Positions 7,925 to 16,558 of a stretch of DNA of 64,000 nt are shown one piece after another. This DNA comes from Mucilaginibacter galii (lineage in GTDB: Bacteria; Bacteroidota; Bacteroidia; Sphingobacteriales; Sphingobacteriaceae), in contig NZ_BMDO01000005.1 in assembly GCF_014635825.1 (NCBI RefSeq), forward strand, positions 186,001 through 250,000, given 5' to 3'. The notes below the pieces were generated by a model. That model had not been told where the DNA came from and did not search any database. It worked only from the letters and a program-made list of their open reading frames with translations. The position numbers and the translations under genes are program-made. Every line of letters starts with the position of its first letter. Position 1 is the stretch's first letter.

Positions 7925-8275
7925 ATGGCTTATCCTATTATAATTGCCCCGTTTTTGCAGGTAGATGGTATGGCCGTTTTTCCGTTTATACTGGTTAAAA
8001 AGGCTGTGTTTAAGCAAGATGTGGTGCTCATTCGCCACGAAACCATACACCTCAAACAGGCAGCCGAACTGTTGGTGATCCCTTTTTACCTGCTATACCT
8101 GCTCAATTATATTTTGAATAGGTTCAGGTATAAAACACACCATGAGGCATATATGAACATTGTTTTTGAGCAGGAGGCTTACCGGCACGAATACGATGTG
8201 GGCTACCTGCAAACCCGCCGGTTTTGGGCCTGGTGCAGGCCCCTCCCAAACCCTCCCCGGGAGGGAGAGCTTTAA
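7925..8275 (+). CDS. Small membrane protein with HExxH motif, C-terminus encoded by a repeat
   Basis: This 116-residue protein contains HETIH (about 38-42), a hydrophobic helix (LLVIPFYLLYLLNYIL, about 49-64) and a downstream FEQEAYRHE. HExxH plus a distal Glu is the gluzincin-type zinc-site pattern, so a small membrane-associated metalloprotease or a degenerate one is possible. The last 12 residues (RPLPNPPREGEL) are translated from a family A repeat that also supplies the stop, so the original C-terminus was probably different. It is coupled to the preceding gene by a 2-nt gap. Confidence 0.65.
   Translation: MAYPIIIAPFLQVDGMAVFPFILVKKAVFKQDVVLIRHETIHLKQAAELLVIPFYLLYLLNYILNRFRYKTHHEAYMNIVFEQEAYRHEYDVGYLQTRRFWAWCRPLPNPPREGEL
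8239..8273. repeat. Family A GC-rich repeat, third copy, inside a coding region
   Basis: GCCCCTCCCAAACCCTCCCC followed by GGGAGGGAGAGCTTT is a near-identical direct copy of the arm at 3817-3851. It overlaps the last codons of the 7925 gene. Confidence 0.85.
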
Positions 8276-8340
8276 AAGACATGCGCTATTTGAAATGATA
8301 TTTTAATTAAAAGCACATTTTCGTTTTATTTGCTTTATCT

Positions 8341-9405
8341 ATGATGAAAACCGGCTTCGGATTTCTTGTCCTATTTTTGCTCACCTGTACCATGGCTATG
8401 GCGCAAACCGATAGCCTGCAACGTGCAGCAGATAGTCTGCGTGTGGTTGCCGACAATCTTCGCCGTGCCGATAGCCTTCGCCGCGATAGTATTAAGATAG
8501 ACACCAACCTGCTTAACCGCTACCGTATAGAGCCACGGCGCAACGCGTTGCCGCAGCGTTTAAGACCCGTGCAAATACAGCCCGAGCTTATACCCGTTAC
8601 CATGCTCGATTATAAGGTGAGCTATTGGCACAAGTACGTAATATTTGGTATGAACTTTAACCAGGCCGGCTTTAGTAATAACTGGGCCGGGGGTGGTGTA
8701 AACTCTTTTGCGCTGAATGGTAACCTTGATTATAAGATAGAATACAACAAACAGCCATTTACCTACACCAGCCAGTTAATATTACTTTACGGCCGTTCAA
8801 AAAATAAAGACCAGCTATCGCGCAAGAGTAACGACCGTATTTTTTGGGATAACAAGATAGCTACCCAAATGTCTAAAAGCTGGTTTTTCTTTGGGTCGTT
8901 GAGTTTTGAGTCGCAGTTTGATAAGGGTTTTAGCTATGATGGCAACGGTAATCGCACGCTTATTTCCAATTTTATGGCCCCGGGCTATATTACCGAATCG
9001 GTAGGTTTAGAGTATAAGCCCAATGGTTACTTCGATTTGCGGATTGGTACAGGTACGGCCCGTCAAACCTTTGTGTTAGATACGGTAATATCAAACAAAA
9101 CCGGCCCTAATTACGGCGTAACCCAATACAGGACATTTAAAAACGAGCTGGCTTTCCAGGCTGTGGCGGCTTTTGATAAAGAGATTATGCAAAACCTGCG
9201 TTTAACCAGCAGGTACCAACTGTTCATACCTTACGGCCGGTCGCTCAAAAATGTAGATCACCGTTTAGATGTCACTATTGCCGCCCGTGTTAACCGCCTC
9301 ATTTCGGTAACGGTAACCGGCGTAGCGTTGTTCGATAACGATACCTCGCCCAGCGTACAAAGCAATGAGAACTTAGCTTTGGGGGTATTGTACCGTTTCC
9401 CGTAA
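8341..9405 (+). CDS. DUF3078 outer-membrane beta-barrel protein
   Basis: This 354-residue protein has a signal peptide (about 1-21, MAMAQ) and a short Asp/Ser/Leu/Arg repeat region (DSLRRADSLRR, about 28-55). From about 80 onwards amphipathic strands follow (NFNQAGFSNNWAGGGVNSFA, LNGNLDYKIEYNK, RIFWDNKIATQMSKSWFFFG) that match the DUF3078 family of Bacteroidota. It ends in an aromatic strand (LGVLYRFP), typical of outer-membrane barrels. The role is unknown; structural or transport functions are possible. It converges on the thioredoxin-like gene with only 1 nt between stop codons. Confidence 0.82.
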   Translation: MMKTGFGFLVLFLLTCTMAMAQTDSLQRAADSLRVVADNLRRADSLRRDSIKIDTNLLNRYRIEPRRNALPQRLRPVQIQPELIPVTMLDYKVSYWHKYVIFGMNFNQAGFSNNWAGGGVNSFALNGNLDYKIEYNKQPFTYTSQLILLYGRSKNKDQLSRKSNDRIFWDNKIATQMSKSWFFFGSLSFESQFDKGFSYDGNGNRTLISNFMAPGYITESVGLEYKPNGYFDLRIGTGTARQTFVLDTVISNKTGPNYGVTQYRTFKNELAFQAVAAFDKEIMQNLRLTSRYQLFIPYGRSLKNVDHRLDVTIAARVNRLISVTVTGVALFDNDTSPSVQSNENLALGVLYRFP

Positions 9406-9406
9406 A

Positions 9407-10612
9407 CTATTCATAAAGAACAATCACCTTAACCGGGCGCTCGGCTTTTTCTAAAGTGAGGCCAAGTTTATCTACCGCGGCAAAAATGTTGGTTTTGTCG
9501 CGCGCGTCATTACTGGTTTTAATGTCGTAGCCTTTAGTTAAGCCGGTTTCATCAATCACAGGCAGTTCCAGTTCATTGCTCAAGTAAATGTGTGCAAACT
9601 CTGCAAGCGTAATCTCTTTGCCATCGAAACCATTGCCGTTAAAACTATAGGTGCGGGTGTTGGGTGCCGATAAGGGCAGGGTAAGCGGCGCGCCAGGTTT
9701 GGTTTTTAACAGATATACCGGCATGGTGCGCATTTCGGTGCGGGCTTTTACCGGTAAATTTCCCTGCAGCTTTCGTTGCATCATAGGGTATAAACTGTCC
9801 TTTTGAGCGGCACTAACCAATAGGTCGAAACAGTAGAGCTGGCTCTGGTCGTTGTAATCGTTATACTTCTTTTTATCTATTTCATAAATAATCTGTTTAG
9901 GACTTCTGATCTCGTATGCGGTACGGTACAAGGTAATGAAGCCAACGTTATAATAACTAATGCGCCGTTTGGCATAGGCACCCATGGTGGGTACCCTGCC
10001 TAAAGACTGCTGGCCTTTCATGTAGCCACGTATGGTAAAGCTGCTGGTCATGGTGGTATCAACGCCAAAAGCATCTTTAGTGCTGTTGTCTAACCGTTCT
10101 TTGATCTTAGCATCCGAAACAACTTTTTCACCTTTTAGGAGCCTGTCGATCATCTTGGTGCTGAGAGAATCGGTGTTGACCACGGCTACTATGTTGCGCC
10201 GGGCATCAACTATGGCGCTATAACCTACCGAAGCCAGGTCGAGCATTTGGTACAGCATTTCCGATGTATCGCTGGCCAGCCATATTTTGGAAGGCCTCTT
10301 TGCAATAAATTTTCGCAGCTTTTCGGGCGAATCGTTACTTACGCCTATTATTTGTATTTGGGTAGGGTACTTATCCTGTAGCTTGGCCAGCATTTCCATT
10401 TCGGGCATACACGGTGCACACCAGGTTCCCCAGTTATTAAGGATGTACAGCTTGTTCCCGGGGTAGTGGTTAAGGTCCAGTTCTTTAACCGGTGCGTTTA
10501 CCATAGGGCGGAAAATAAGGTCGGGAAAGTGATCGCCCGCTTTGAGCCGGTAGTTTTGGCTGTAGACTAAAGTGCTGAAAAGTGCAAAAATGAGCGTAAG
10601 CAGTTTTTTCAT
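9407..10612 (-). CDS. TlpA-like thioredoxin fused to a DUF3738 (TIGR03435-like) domain
   Basis: This 401-residue protein has a signal peptide (about 1-18, LVYSQ). A thioredoxin-fold domain at about 22-165 carries the redox motif WCAPC at 64-68 (C65, C68) and would act on periplasmic dithiols. From about 195 to the end the sequence resembles DUF3738/TIGR03435 proteins: YNDQSQLYCFDLLVSAA, then MPVYLLKTKPG, then PVIDETGLTKGYDI and LGLTLEKAERPVKVIVL, the usual order in that family. It is divergent from a histidine kinase gene. The fusion suggests a redox-linked extracytoplasmic function that is not defined. Confidence 0.82.
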   Translation of the reverse strand: MKKLLTLIFALFSTLVYSQNYRLKAGDHFPDLIFRPMVNAPVKELDLNHYPGNKLYILNNWGTWCAPCMPEMEMLAKLQDKYPTQIQIIGVSNDSPEKLRKFIAKRPSKIWLASDTSEMLYQMLDLASVGYSAIVDARRNIVAVVNTDSLSTKMIDRLLKGEKVVSDAKIKERLDNSTKDAFGVDTTMTSSFTIRGYMKGQQSLGRVPTMGAYAKRRISYYNVGFITLYRTAYEIRSPKQIIYEIDKKKYNDYNDQSQLYCFDLLVSAAQKDSLYPMMQRKLQGNLPVKARTEMRTMPVYLLKTKPGAPLTLPLSAPNTRTYSFNGNGFDGKEITLAEFAHIYLSNELELPVIDETGLTKGYDIKTSNDARDKTNIFAAVDKLGLTLEKAERPVKVIVLYE

Positions 10613-10726
10613 GTGTTATGGATTGATGCTGCAAAGCTGCAAATAGAAGAAAGAGGAATGTGTTATTGGCCCGGTTAACTTAGGTTATATTACGTTAACG
10701 GTCACGCTGATGCTGCCACAACCTGC

Positions 10727-10734
10727 TATATTTG
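10727..10734 (+). promoter_or_regulatory. -7 box of the RprX-like kinase gene (TATATTTG)
   Basis: TATATTTG ends 6 nt before the ATG at 10741. A leaderless transcript is predicted. The same octamer precedes gltX, the kinase gene at 22506 and the toxin-antitoxin operon. Confidence 0.6.
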
Positions 10735-10740
10735 GGGTGA

Positions 10741-12240
10741 ATGAAAATGAGCACCCGTTACTTATTAATACTGTGTATAACTGCGGTTGCCGGGGTATTT
10801 GTGCTGCAATATTTTTGGATCAGGAATTACTATTTTGTAAACAAGGCCACCTTTGAAAAGGAAGTAAACCTGGCCATGGAAGATGCGGTGAAAAAGGAGT
10901 TTATAGTGCGTTGCGATACTATTGAGCAGCGGGTATTAAACCTGTTAAATGATACCAACGAATTCATTATCAAAAACCAATACAACATCAAGCAAAAGCG
11001 CTATTTGCTCACCGTGATGGATAAGCGCCACCCGGCCGATAGCAGCAGCTTTTTATCAGATACATTAACCAAAGTATTATTGCCCGGCGATACGGCTTAC
11101 CGTAACAAAATAACACGCTACTTTGCGCGGTCGGTTAGGGTGACCGAATTGGAGAGCCGCTTTTACTTTTACCACACACAAAAGTTAGGTAAGTTTACCA
11201 TGGAGCAGGTCAGGAAACTTGATTTTGACACAGCCAGGCTAAGGCCAATATTAACAAAGTTTTTAGCTGAACGGGAGATATACACCCCGTTTAAATTCTC
11301 CTTACGCTTTAAGGATAGTATTTTTAACAAGAGTAATTTTAGTACCGCACTGCTGACCCTTTATCCCATCATTACCAAAGCACATTTAACATATAAGAAC
11401 AATAAAAAAGACCATTACGTTCGCGCCATGTTTATAAACCCATCAGGTTACATTGTATCAAAGCTTGGCTTTATGGTGGGCGGTTCACTGGTGCTGGTTT
11501 TAATGGTGGGCTTTAGCCTGTTTTACCTGCTGCGCTCGCTGCTGACGGAGAAAAAGCTATCGGCCATTAAAAACGATTTCATCAGCAATATAACACACGA
11601 ATTTAAAACGCCCATTGCCAGTGTATCGGCAGCGGTAGAAGCACTGTCGGGTTTCAACGTGCTCGATGATAGAGAGAAAACACAGCGCTATCTCAATCAT
11701 TCTAAAAACGAACTGCAGCGATTATCAACATTGGTAGACAAGGTATTGAATAGTACCCTTTATGAAAGGCAGGATTTTGCCATCCAACCCGAAAGCATTA
11801 ACGTGGATGACACCATCAAGGCAATTCTCCAAAATCATACCGTAGCTACCACCAAAACGGTGCACTATAGCTATGCTAACCATAGCCATGTTCAAACCCT
11901 GCAAGCCGACCGGTTGTATTTTGAGCATGCTTTAAGCAATGTGATTGATAATGCCATTAAGTATTCGGGCAACGAGGTGAAAATAGAGGTGACTTGTACT
12001 ATGAAGAGTAACCTCCTTGCTATTGCCGTATGCGATTATGGAGCTGGTATTAGCAGCGGCAACCTGGGGCTGGTATTCGAAAAGTTTTACCGGGTGCCTA
12101 CCGGTAACCGGCACGAGGTAAAGGGCCATGGTTTGGGGCTGAGTTATGTAAAAAGTATAGCGGAACGGCATGGCGGCAGCTGCCACCTACAAAGCGAGCC
12201 CGGCAAGGGCACTACCTTAACCTTAAACTGGCCGGTATGA
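10741..12240 (+). CDS. Sensor histidine kinase (RprX-like)
   Basis: This 499-residue inner-membrane sensor has TM1 at about 6-27, a periplasmic sensor region to about 235, and TM2 at about 240-264 (FMVGGSLVLVLMVGFSLFYL). The HisKA H-box is NDFISNITHEFKTPIASVSA, and the HATPase domain has N, G1 and G2 boxes (NVIDNAIKYSG, VCDYGAGISS, GHGLGLSYVKSIAERHGG). It autophosphorylates on the H-box His and passes phosphate to the response regulator encoded next, whose start overlaps its stop by 4 nt (ATGA). The architecture matches Bacteroidota RprX; the signal is unknown. Confidence 0.9.
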   Translation: MKMSTRYLLILCITAVAGVFVLQYFWIRNYYFVNKATFEKEVNLAMEDAVKKEFIVRCDTIEQRVLNLLNDTNEFIIKNQYNIKQKRYLLTVMDKRHPADSSSFLSDTLTKVLLPGDTAYRNKITRYFARSVRVTELESRFYFYHTQKLGKFTMEQVRKLDFDTARLRPILTKFLAEREIYTPFKFSLRFKDSIFNKSNFSTALLTLYPIITKAHLTYKNNKKDHYVRAMFINPSGYIVSKLGFMVGGSLVLVLMVGFSLFYLLRSLLTEKKLSAIKNDFISNITHEFKTPIASVSAAVEALSGFNVLDDREKTQRYLNHSKNELQRLSTLVDKVLNSTLYERQDFAIQPESINVDDTIKAILQNHTVATTKTVHYSYANHSHVQTLQADRLYFEHALSNVIDNAIKYSGNEVKIEVTCTMKSNLLAIAVCDYGAGISSGNLGLVFEKFYRVPTGNRHEVKGHGLGLSYVKSIAERHGGSCHLQSEPGKGTTLTLNWPV

Positions 12241-12929
12241 ACAAACCACTGATCTTGCTGGTAGAGGATGAACCCATACTGGCCGAAATTGTGCGCGAAA
12301 GCCTGCAAACCCGTGGTTTTAATGTACTGCATGCCGATACCGTTAAAACAGCCATGCAACTTTACAGTGAGCACGTGCCACAATTGATGGTGTTGGATGT
12401 GATGCTGCCCGATGGTGATGGCTTTACCCTGGCCCGCCACATTAGGACCCATAACGTTGAGCTGCCCATTATTTTTCTCACCTCGCGCTCGTTGCCGCAA
12501 GATGTGGTACAGGGTTTTGAAAGCGGCGGCAACGATTATTTAAAGAAACCTTTTAGTTTAGAAGAGCTCATCATTCGCATTAAAGCGTTGCTCAGCCAAA
12601 ACCGGCTGGTAAGCCCGGTGGTAAACACGGCACACATTACCTCCCTGGGGCAATACCTGTTCGAGTACCCGGCATCAACCTTAACACTCATGGGCAAAAA
12701 GCGTACGCTTACCACCCGCGAGGGCGAAATACTGCACATGCTCATCGGCAGTAAAAATCAGGTGCTCGACCGTAAAACCCTGTTGCTGCAACTTTGGGGC
12801 AATGATGACTACTTTTCGGGCCGCAGCCTCGATGTATTTATGGCCAAACTGCGTAAGTATTTAAAAGACGACCCCACGGTTAATATCCTCAACATTCGCG
12901 GGCAGGGTTATAAGCTTATTTACGGGTAA
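12237..12929 (+). CDS. OmpR-family response regulator (RprY-like)
   Basis: This 230-residue protein has an N-terminal receiver domain with acidic pocket E10-D11, phosphoacceptor D54 (VLDVMLPDGDG) and the Thr/Lys switch residues (FLTSRS, LKKPFS). A C-terminal winged helix (about 130-228, LTTREGEILHMLI and SLDVFMAKLRKYL) binds DNA. It is translated with the upstream kinase through an ATGA overlap, so the two form a cognate pair. Target genes cannot be read here, though the divergent thioredoxin gene is one candidate by position. Confidence 0.92.
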   Translation: MNKPLILLVEDEPILAEIVRESLQTRGFNVLHADTVKTAMQLYSEHVPQLMVLDVMLPDGDGFTLARHIRTHNVELPIIFLTSRSLPQDVVQGFESGGNDYLKKPFSLEELIIRIKALLSQNRLVSPVVNTAHITSLGQYLFEYPASTLTLMGKKRTLTTREGEILHMLIGSKNQVLDRKTLLLQLWGNDDYFSGRSLDVFMAKLRKYLKDDPTVNILNIRGQGYKLIYG

Positions 12930-12978
12930 GGGTAGTTAAGCAGCTGGTATGATAAATAGCAGGCATAATTACACTTAT

Positions 12979-13025
12979 TCAACTACTTAACCCAATCAAC
13001 TAATCAACAAAAAACCTTAACTTCG
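12979..13025 (+). promoter_or_regulatory. Word repeat and candidate -7 box upstream of ffh
   Basis: CAACTA-type words recur (TTCAACTACTTAACCCAATC, then AACTAATCAAC) just before TAACTTCG at 13018-13025, a one-base variant of TAnnTTTG. Transcription would start near 13032, about 20 nt before the ffh ATG at 13053. The same type of A/C-rich word precedes several other promoters here. Confidence 0.4.
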
Positions 13026-13052
13026 TAACCTCAAAATAAAGCAGGAAAAAGC

Positions 13053-14381
13053 ATGTTTGAAAATCTTTCCGATAAGCTCGACAGGGCGTTTAAAGTTCTG
13101 AAAGGACAAGGAACCATTACTGAAATTAACGTGGCCGAAACCATGAAGGAAATTAGAAAAGCCTTACTGGATGCCGACGTAAACTATAAAACCGCCAAAG
13201 CCTTTACCGATGATGTAAGGCAGAAAGCATTGGGCGATAATGTACTAACTACTATTTCGCCCGGTCAGTTGCTCACCAAGATCATGAACGATGAGCTGAC
13301 CGCCTTAATGGGTGGTACCACGGCTGAGATCACTTTTCCTGCTACGCCTACCATTATCTTAATTGCAGGTTTGAACGGTGCGGGTAAAACTACTTTCAGC
13401 GGTAAACTGGCCAACTTCCTTAAAACACAAAAGAACAAAAAGCCGCTTTTAGTAGCCGATGATATTTACCGCCCCGCAGCTATTACCCAGTTACAGGTTT
13501 TAGGTGAGCAAATAGGCATCCCGGTTTATGCCAACCTGGAGAGTAAAGACCCTGTGGCTATTGCCTTAGAGGGTATTGCCCACGCCAAAGCCAACGGCAA
13601 TAATGTGGTTATTATTGATACCGCCGGCCGTTTAGCTATTGACGAAGCCATGATGGTGGAGATAGAGAAAGTGAAATCCGCCGTTAACCCGCACGAGATC
13701 TTATTTGTGGTAGATGCCATGACCGGTCAGGATGCGGTGAATACTGCCAAGGTATTTAACGACCGCCTTGACTTTACCGGTGCCGTGTTAACCAAGTTAG
13801 ATGGTGATACCCGCGGTGGTGCAGCCTTGTCTATCAAATCGGTAGTGAACAAGCCTATCAAGTTTATTGGTACGGGCGAAAAAATGGAAGCCTTAGACGT
13901 TTTCCACCCAGAGCGGATGGCTTCGCGGATCTTGGGCATGGGCGACGTGGTATCCTTAGTGGAGCGGGCGCAGATGCAATTTGATGAGAAAGAAGCTGCC
14001 GAACTGCAAAAGAAAATCCGCAAGAACAAGTTCGACTTTAACGACTTTTACAGCCAGATTCAGCAGATCAAGAAAATGGGTAACATGAAAGATCTGATGG
14101 GCATGATACCGGGCGTAGGCAAAATGATGAAGGATGTGGAGATTGGCGATGATGCCTTTAAGAACATTGAAGCCATCATCTCCTCCATGACCCCTTACGA
14201 AAAAGGTAACCCCGACAGCATTAACCCAAGCCGCCGCAACCGTATAGCCAAAGGTTCGGGTACCGATTTGCAGGAAGTAAACCGCTTAATAAAGCAGTTT
14301 GAAGACATGCGCAAAATCATGAAACAAGTAAGCAACCCCGCAGCCATGGCCAACATGATGCGCCGTATGCCGAAGATGTAG
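13053..14381 (+). CDS. ffh: Signal recognition particle protein Ffh
   Basis: This 442-residue SRP GTPase binds 4.5S RNA and signal sequences and docks with FtsY for co-translational membrane insertion. The order is N domain (about 1-95), G domain with GLNGAGKTT (about 106-114), DTAGR, TKLDGDTRGGAALS and IGTGEK motifs, then the Met-rich M domain from about 300 ending in MANMMRRMPKM. Length is normal for the family. It is followed by a strong hairpin terminator. It is essential in bacteria generally. Confidence 0.96.
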   Translation: MFENLSDKLDRAFKVLKGQGTITEINVAETMKEIRKALLDADVNYKTAKAFTDDVRQKALGDNVLTTISPGQLLTKIMNDELTALMGGTTAEITFPATPTIILIAGLNGAGKTTFSGKLANFLKTQKNKKPLLVADDIYRPAAITQLQVLGEQIGIPVYANLESKDPVAIALEGIAHAKANGNNVVIIDTAGRLAIDEAMMVEIEKVKSAVNPHEILFVVDAMTGQDAVNTAKVFNDRLDFTGAVLTKLDGDTRGGAALSIKSVVNKPIKFIGTGEKMEALDVFHPERMASRILGMGDVVSLVERAQMQFDEKEAAELQKKIRKNKFDFNDFYSQIQQIKKMGNMKDLMGMIPGVGKMMKDVEIGDDAFKNIEAIISSMTPYEKGNPDSINPSRRNRIAKGSGTDLQEVNRLIKQFEDMRKIMKQVSNPAAMANMMRRMPKM

Positions 14382-14411
14382 TTAGGAGAGAGTCAAGAAC
14401 TTGATGTAAAA

Positions 14412-14452
14412 AACCGTCATGCTGAAATTTTCAGCATGGCGGTTTTGTTTTT
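14412..14452 (+). terminator. Rho-independent-type terminator after ffh
   Basis: AACCGTCATGCTGAAA pairs with TTTCAGCATGGCGGTT, followed by a T-rich tract (TTGTTTTTT). Confidence 0.85.
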
Positions 14453-14623
14453 TGGCGGTGGTCTAAAAACGCGGGTATAGAAGTCCAAGTACTTTGTCTC
14501 TGGTTAGTTTTCACCTCAATATTTCATTGACTTAGAATTCGAAAACTCTTATTAAACACACTGGTAGTTTTCTCATCACTTACTAAGTTTTCATTATATT
14601 AGAGCCATTACATTTAAATATTT

Positions 14624-14965
14624 ATGAAGATCTTTAGTTTGCTTTTTGTACTGGGAATGATCTCATTTCTATCGGGTTGTTCTCTAAATTCTCCAGTATA
14701 TTTTGGTTCGAAATTTACTTCAACAAATGAAGTGCAGTCGTTTTATTCTACTAAAGACATAAACAGACCGTTTGAAGTTATAGGACATATGAATGCATCT
14801 ACAGGACGATCCGAGTCCAGCCAAATCAGAACGAGGCAATTAGTCATTGAAAAAGCTAAAGAGATTGGTGGTGACGGCGTTGTTTATTCTGAGCTTAATA
14901 GACAAGTTAATCAGAAAACAACTGACGATTTTACGATGAAAGTAGACGTAATTAAATTTAAGTAG
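14624..14965 (+). CDS. Small lipoprotein, function unknown
   Basis: This 113-residue protein has a signal peptide with lipobox LSGC and Cys at about residue 19. The mature part has FEVIGHMNAS followed by LVIEKAKEIGGDGVVYSEL, a beta-alpha-beta arrangement reminiscent of YbjQ-like or Rcs-related small envelope lipoproteins (helix then G-G-D-G-V), but I cannot name it. Base composition is more AT-rich than in flanking genes. It lies in a stretch with a decayed gene downstream. Confidence 0.7.
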   Translation: MKIFSLLFVLGMISFLSGCSLNSPVYFGSKFTSTNEVQSFYSTKDINRPFEVIGHMNASTGRSESSQIRTRQLVIEKAKEIGGDGVVYSELNRQVNQKTTDDFTMKVDVIKFK

Positions 14966-15045
14966 TTTCGGACTATTATAGATTATCTTCCTTAGTAGTT
15001 TAAAATTGTGGAGCTACCGCAAGTGATAGTAGTATGGGCGTTTAG

Positions 15046-15182
15046 AGAGAAACGGGCGACCCTTTTATTGAAGTGCTGGATGATGCAATTAAGCTTATAA
15101 AAAGGATCCAGCAAACCCTATAGGATTAAACAATATTGAGGTTTATAAATTACAGATAGCTATTTTAGAGCAAAATTCATAA
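15046..15182 (+). pseudogene. Remnant of a coding region, frameshifted
   Basis: Two reading frames join into one protein-like tract. Frame one at 15046-15123 gives RETGDPFIEVLDDAIKLIKR and then IQQTL and a stop; shifting frame near 15115-15123 continues as GLNNIEVYKLQIAILEQNS and a stop at 15180-15182. There is no start codon, and a TAG lies just upstream at 15043. It may be the decayed end of a small gene. The call is by eye only and could be chance. Confidence 0.3.
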
Positions 15183-15190
15183 ACCCGTAC

Positions 15191-16453
15191 ATGACCCTTA
15201 AACCCCTCCTCACCTTATTACTTATCGGTATTTCCTTTACCGCCTTTTCGCAAAATCACACCAAGTTTAGTCGCAAGGCCGATAGTCTTTATAAAGCCAA
15301 GAATTATGCGCAGGCCGGGCCGTACTACATCAAGGCTGCTGCTAATGCCGAATACGCCGCTGTAAAAAAGAACGATTATTATAATGCAGCCTGCTGTTAT
15401 GCCCTGGCCGGTAAAACCGATAGCGCGTTCCTGATGTTGAATGCATCTATCAAAAACGGCTATACTAATATACAGCACATCAAAGTAGATACCGATCTTG
15501 ACGTATTGCACTCTCTTGCAGCATGGCAAACCATCATTAATACGCCCGTTCCTGTCAGGGACACCGACGACCCTTATAAAGCCAAACTGGTAACTACCGA
15601 CGTCCAAAACTTTTGGAAAGCTTATGACCTTGCTCAAAAAGATACGGCCAACCGTTTAGCTATCTACAAAAAATATTACCTCAACCCGGCCAGCCCGGGC
15701 ATGCAAGATTACTTTGCCTACAAGGTATCATCGCTGGCTAATTTTGTGAGAGGGCACGATAAGCGGGCTAAGTTTTATGCAAGCATTCGCAAGAGTACCG
15801 AGAAGGTAGAATCGCAGAAGAAGCAGATACAGCAGAGCTTTGTTAATTTCAAAAACCTGTATCCGGCGGCACGCTTTCCTAATATGTATTTTATTATCGG
15901 CAGCTTTACCTCGGGTGGAACGGCTTCAGATAACGGCCTGCTCATCGGGCTCGATCAGGCTGCCGGTTCGGCCGACGTGAACGTAAGCGAACTCAGCCTG
16001 TGGGAACGGAATAATTTGACCGATATTGATGCCTTACCTTACCTCATGGCACACGAGCTCATCCATTACCAGCAAAAGGGAATGGGCAGCGATACTACTT
16101 TACTCAAAAGCGTTATGGTAGAAGGTATGGCCGATTTTATAGGCGAGCTTATTTCGGGCAAAACAGCTAACCCGCGTTTGCACACCTGGGCCAAAGGTCG
16201 TGAGAAGCAGATCTGGGCCGATTTTACAAAGGATATGTACCTGAATAAAGCCAGCCACTGGATTGCCAACTCTGATGAAGAAACGGCCGACAAGCCCGCC
16301 GATTTAGGTTACTGGGTAGGCTACTACATTTGCAAAGCCTACTATCAAAATAGCCCTGATAAAAAGAAAGCCATTGATGATATGCTGCATGTAAAAGATT
16401 ACAAGCAATTTTATACCTTAAGTAAAGCCGATGAACTTCCTTTCTTGAAATAG
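15191..16453 (+). CDS. Secreted metallopeptidase-like protein with TPR-type N-terminus (DUF2268-like)
   Basis: This 420-residue protein has a signal peptide (about 1-20, TAFSQ). Its N-terminal part resembles a TPR (ADSLYKAKNYAQAGPYYIKA, then YYNAACCYALAGKTDSAF). The second half has AHELIHYQQKG, an HExxH zinc site at about 283-287, followed by EGMADFIGELISG, where the Glu is a likely third ligand; this pattern is seen in DUF2268-type putative Zn-dependent proteases. It probably acts in the periplasm. The substrate is unknown. It begins 8 nt after a decayed gene remnant. Confidence 0.78.
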   Translation: MTLKPLLTLLLIGISFTAFSQNHTKFSRKADSLYKAKNYAQAGPYYIKAAANAEYAAVKKNDYYNAACCYALAGKTDSAFLMLNASIKNGYTNIQHIKVDTDLDVLHSLAAWQTIINTPVPVRDTDDPYKAKLVTTDVQNFWKAYDLAQKDTANRLAIYKKYYLNPASPGMQDYFAYKVSSLANFVRGHDKRAKFYASIRKSTEKVESQKKQIQQSFVNFKNLYPAARFPNMYFIIGSFTSGGTASDNGLLIGLDQAAGSADVNVSELSLWERNNLTDIDALPYLMAHELIHYQQKGMGSDTTLLKSVMVEGMADFIGELISGKTANPRLHTWAKGREKQIWADFTKDMYLNKASHWIANSDEETADKPADLGYWVGYYICKAYYQNSPDKKKAIDDMLHVKDYKQFYTLSKADELPFLK

Positions 16454-16517
16454 ATGTTCAGGTATTAGAGATAGAAAAGCGTAAATATCAGGAGATTTAA
16501 AACCCGCTTTAATAATT

Positions 16518-16558
16518 AAACCGCCATGCAGATGTTTCTGTATGGCGGTTTTTTTTTG
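16518..16558 (+). terminator. Hairpin terminator
   Basis: AAACCGCCATGCAGA pairs with TCTGTATGGCGGTTT, followed by a run of T. It lies after the metallopeptidase-like gene. Confidence 0.85.

Noticed and set aside
12144..12500. Minus-strand frame of 118 codons
   Set aside because: It overlaps the kinase/response regulator pair and has no motif or start signal.
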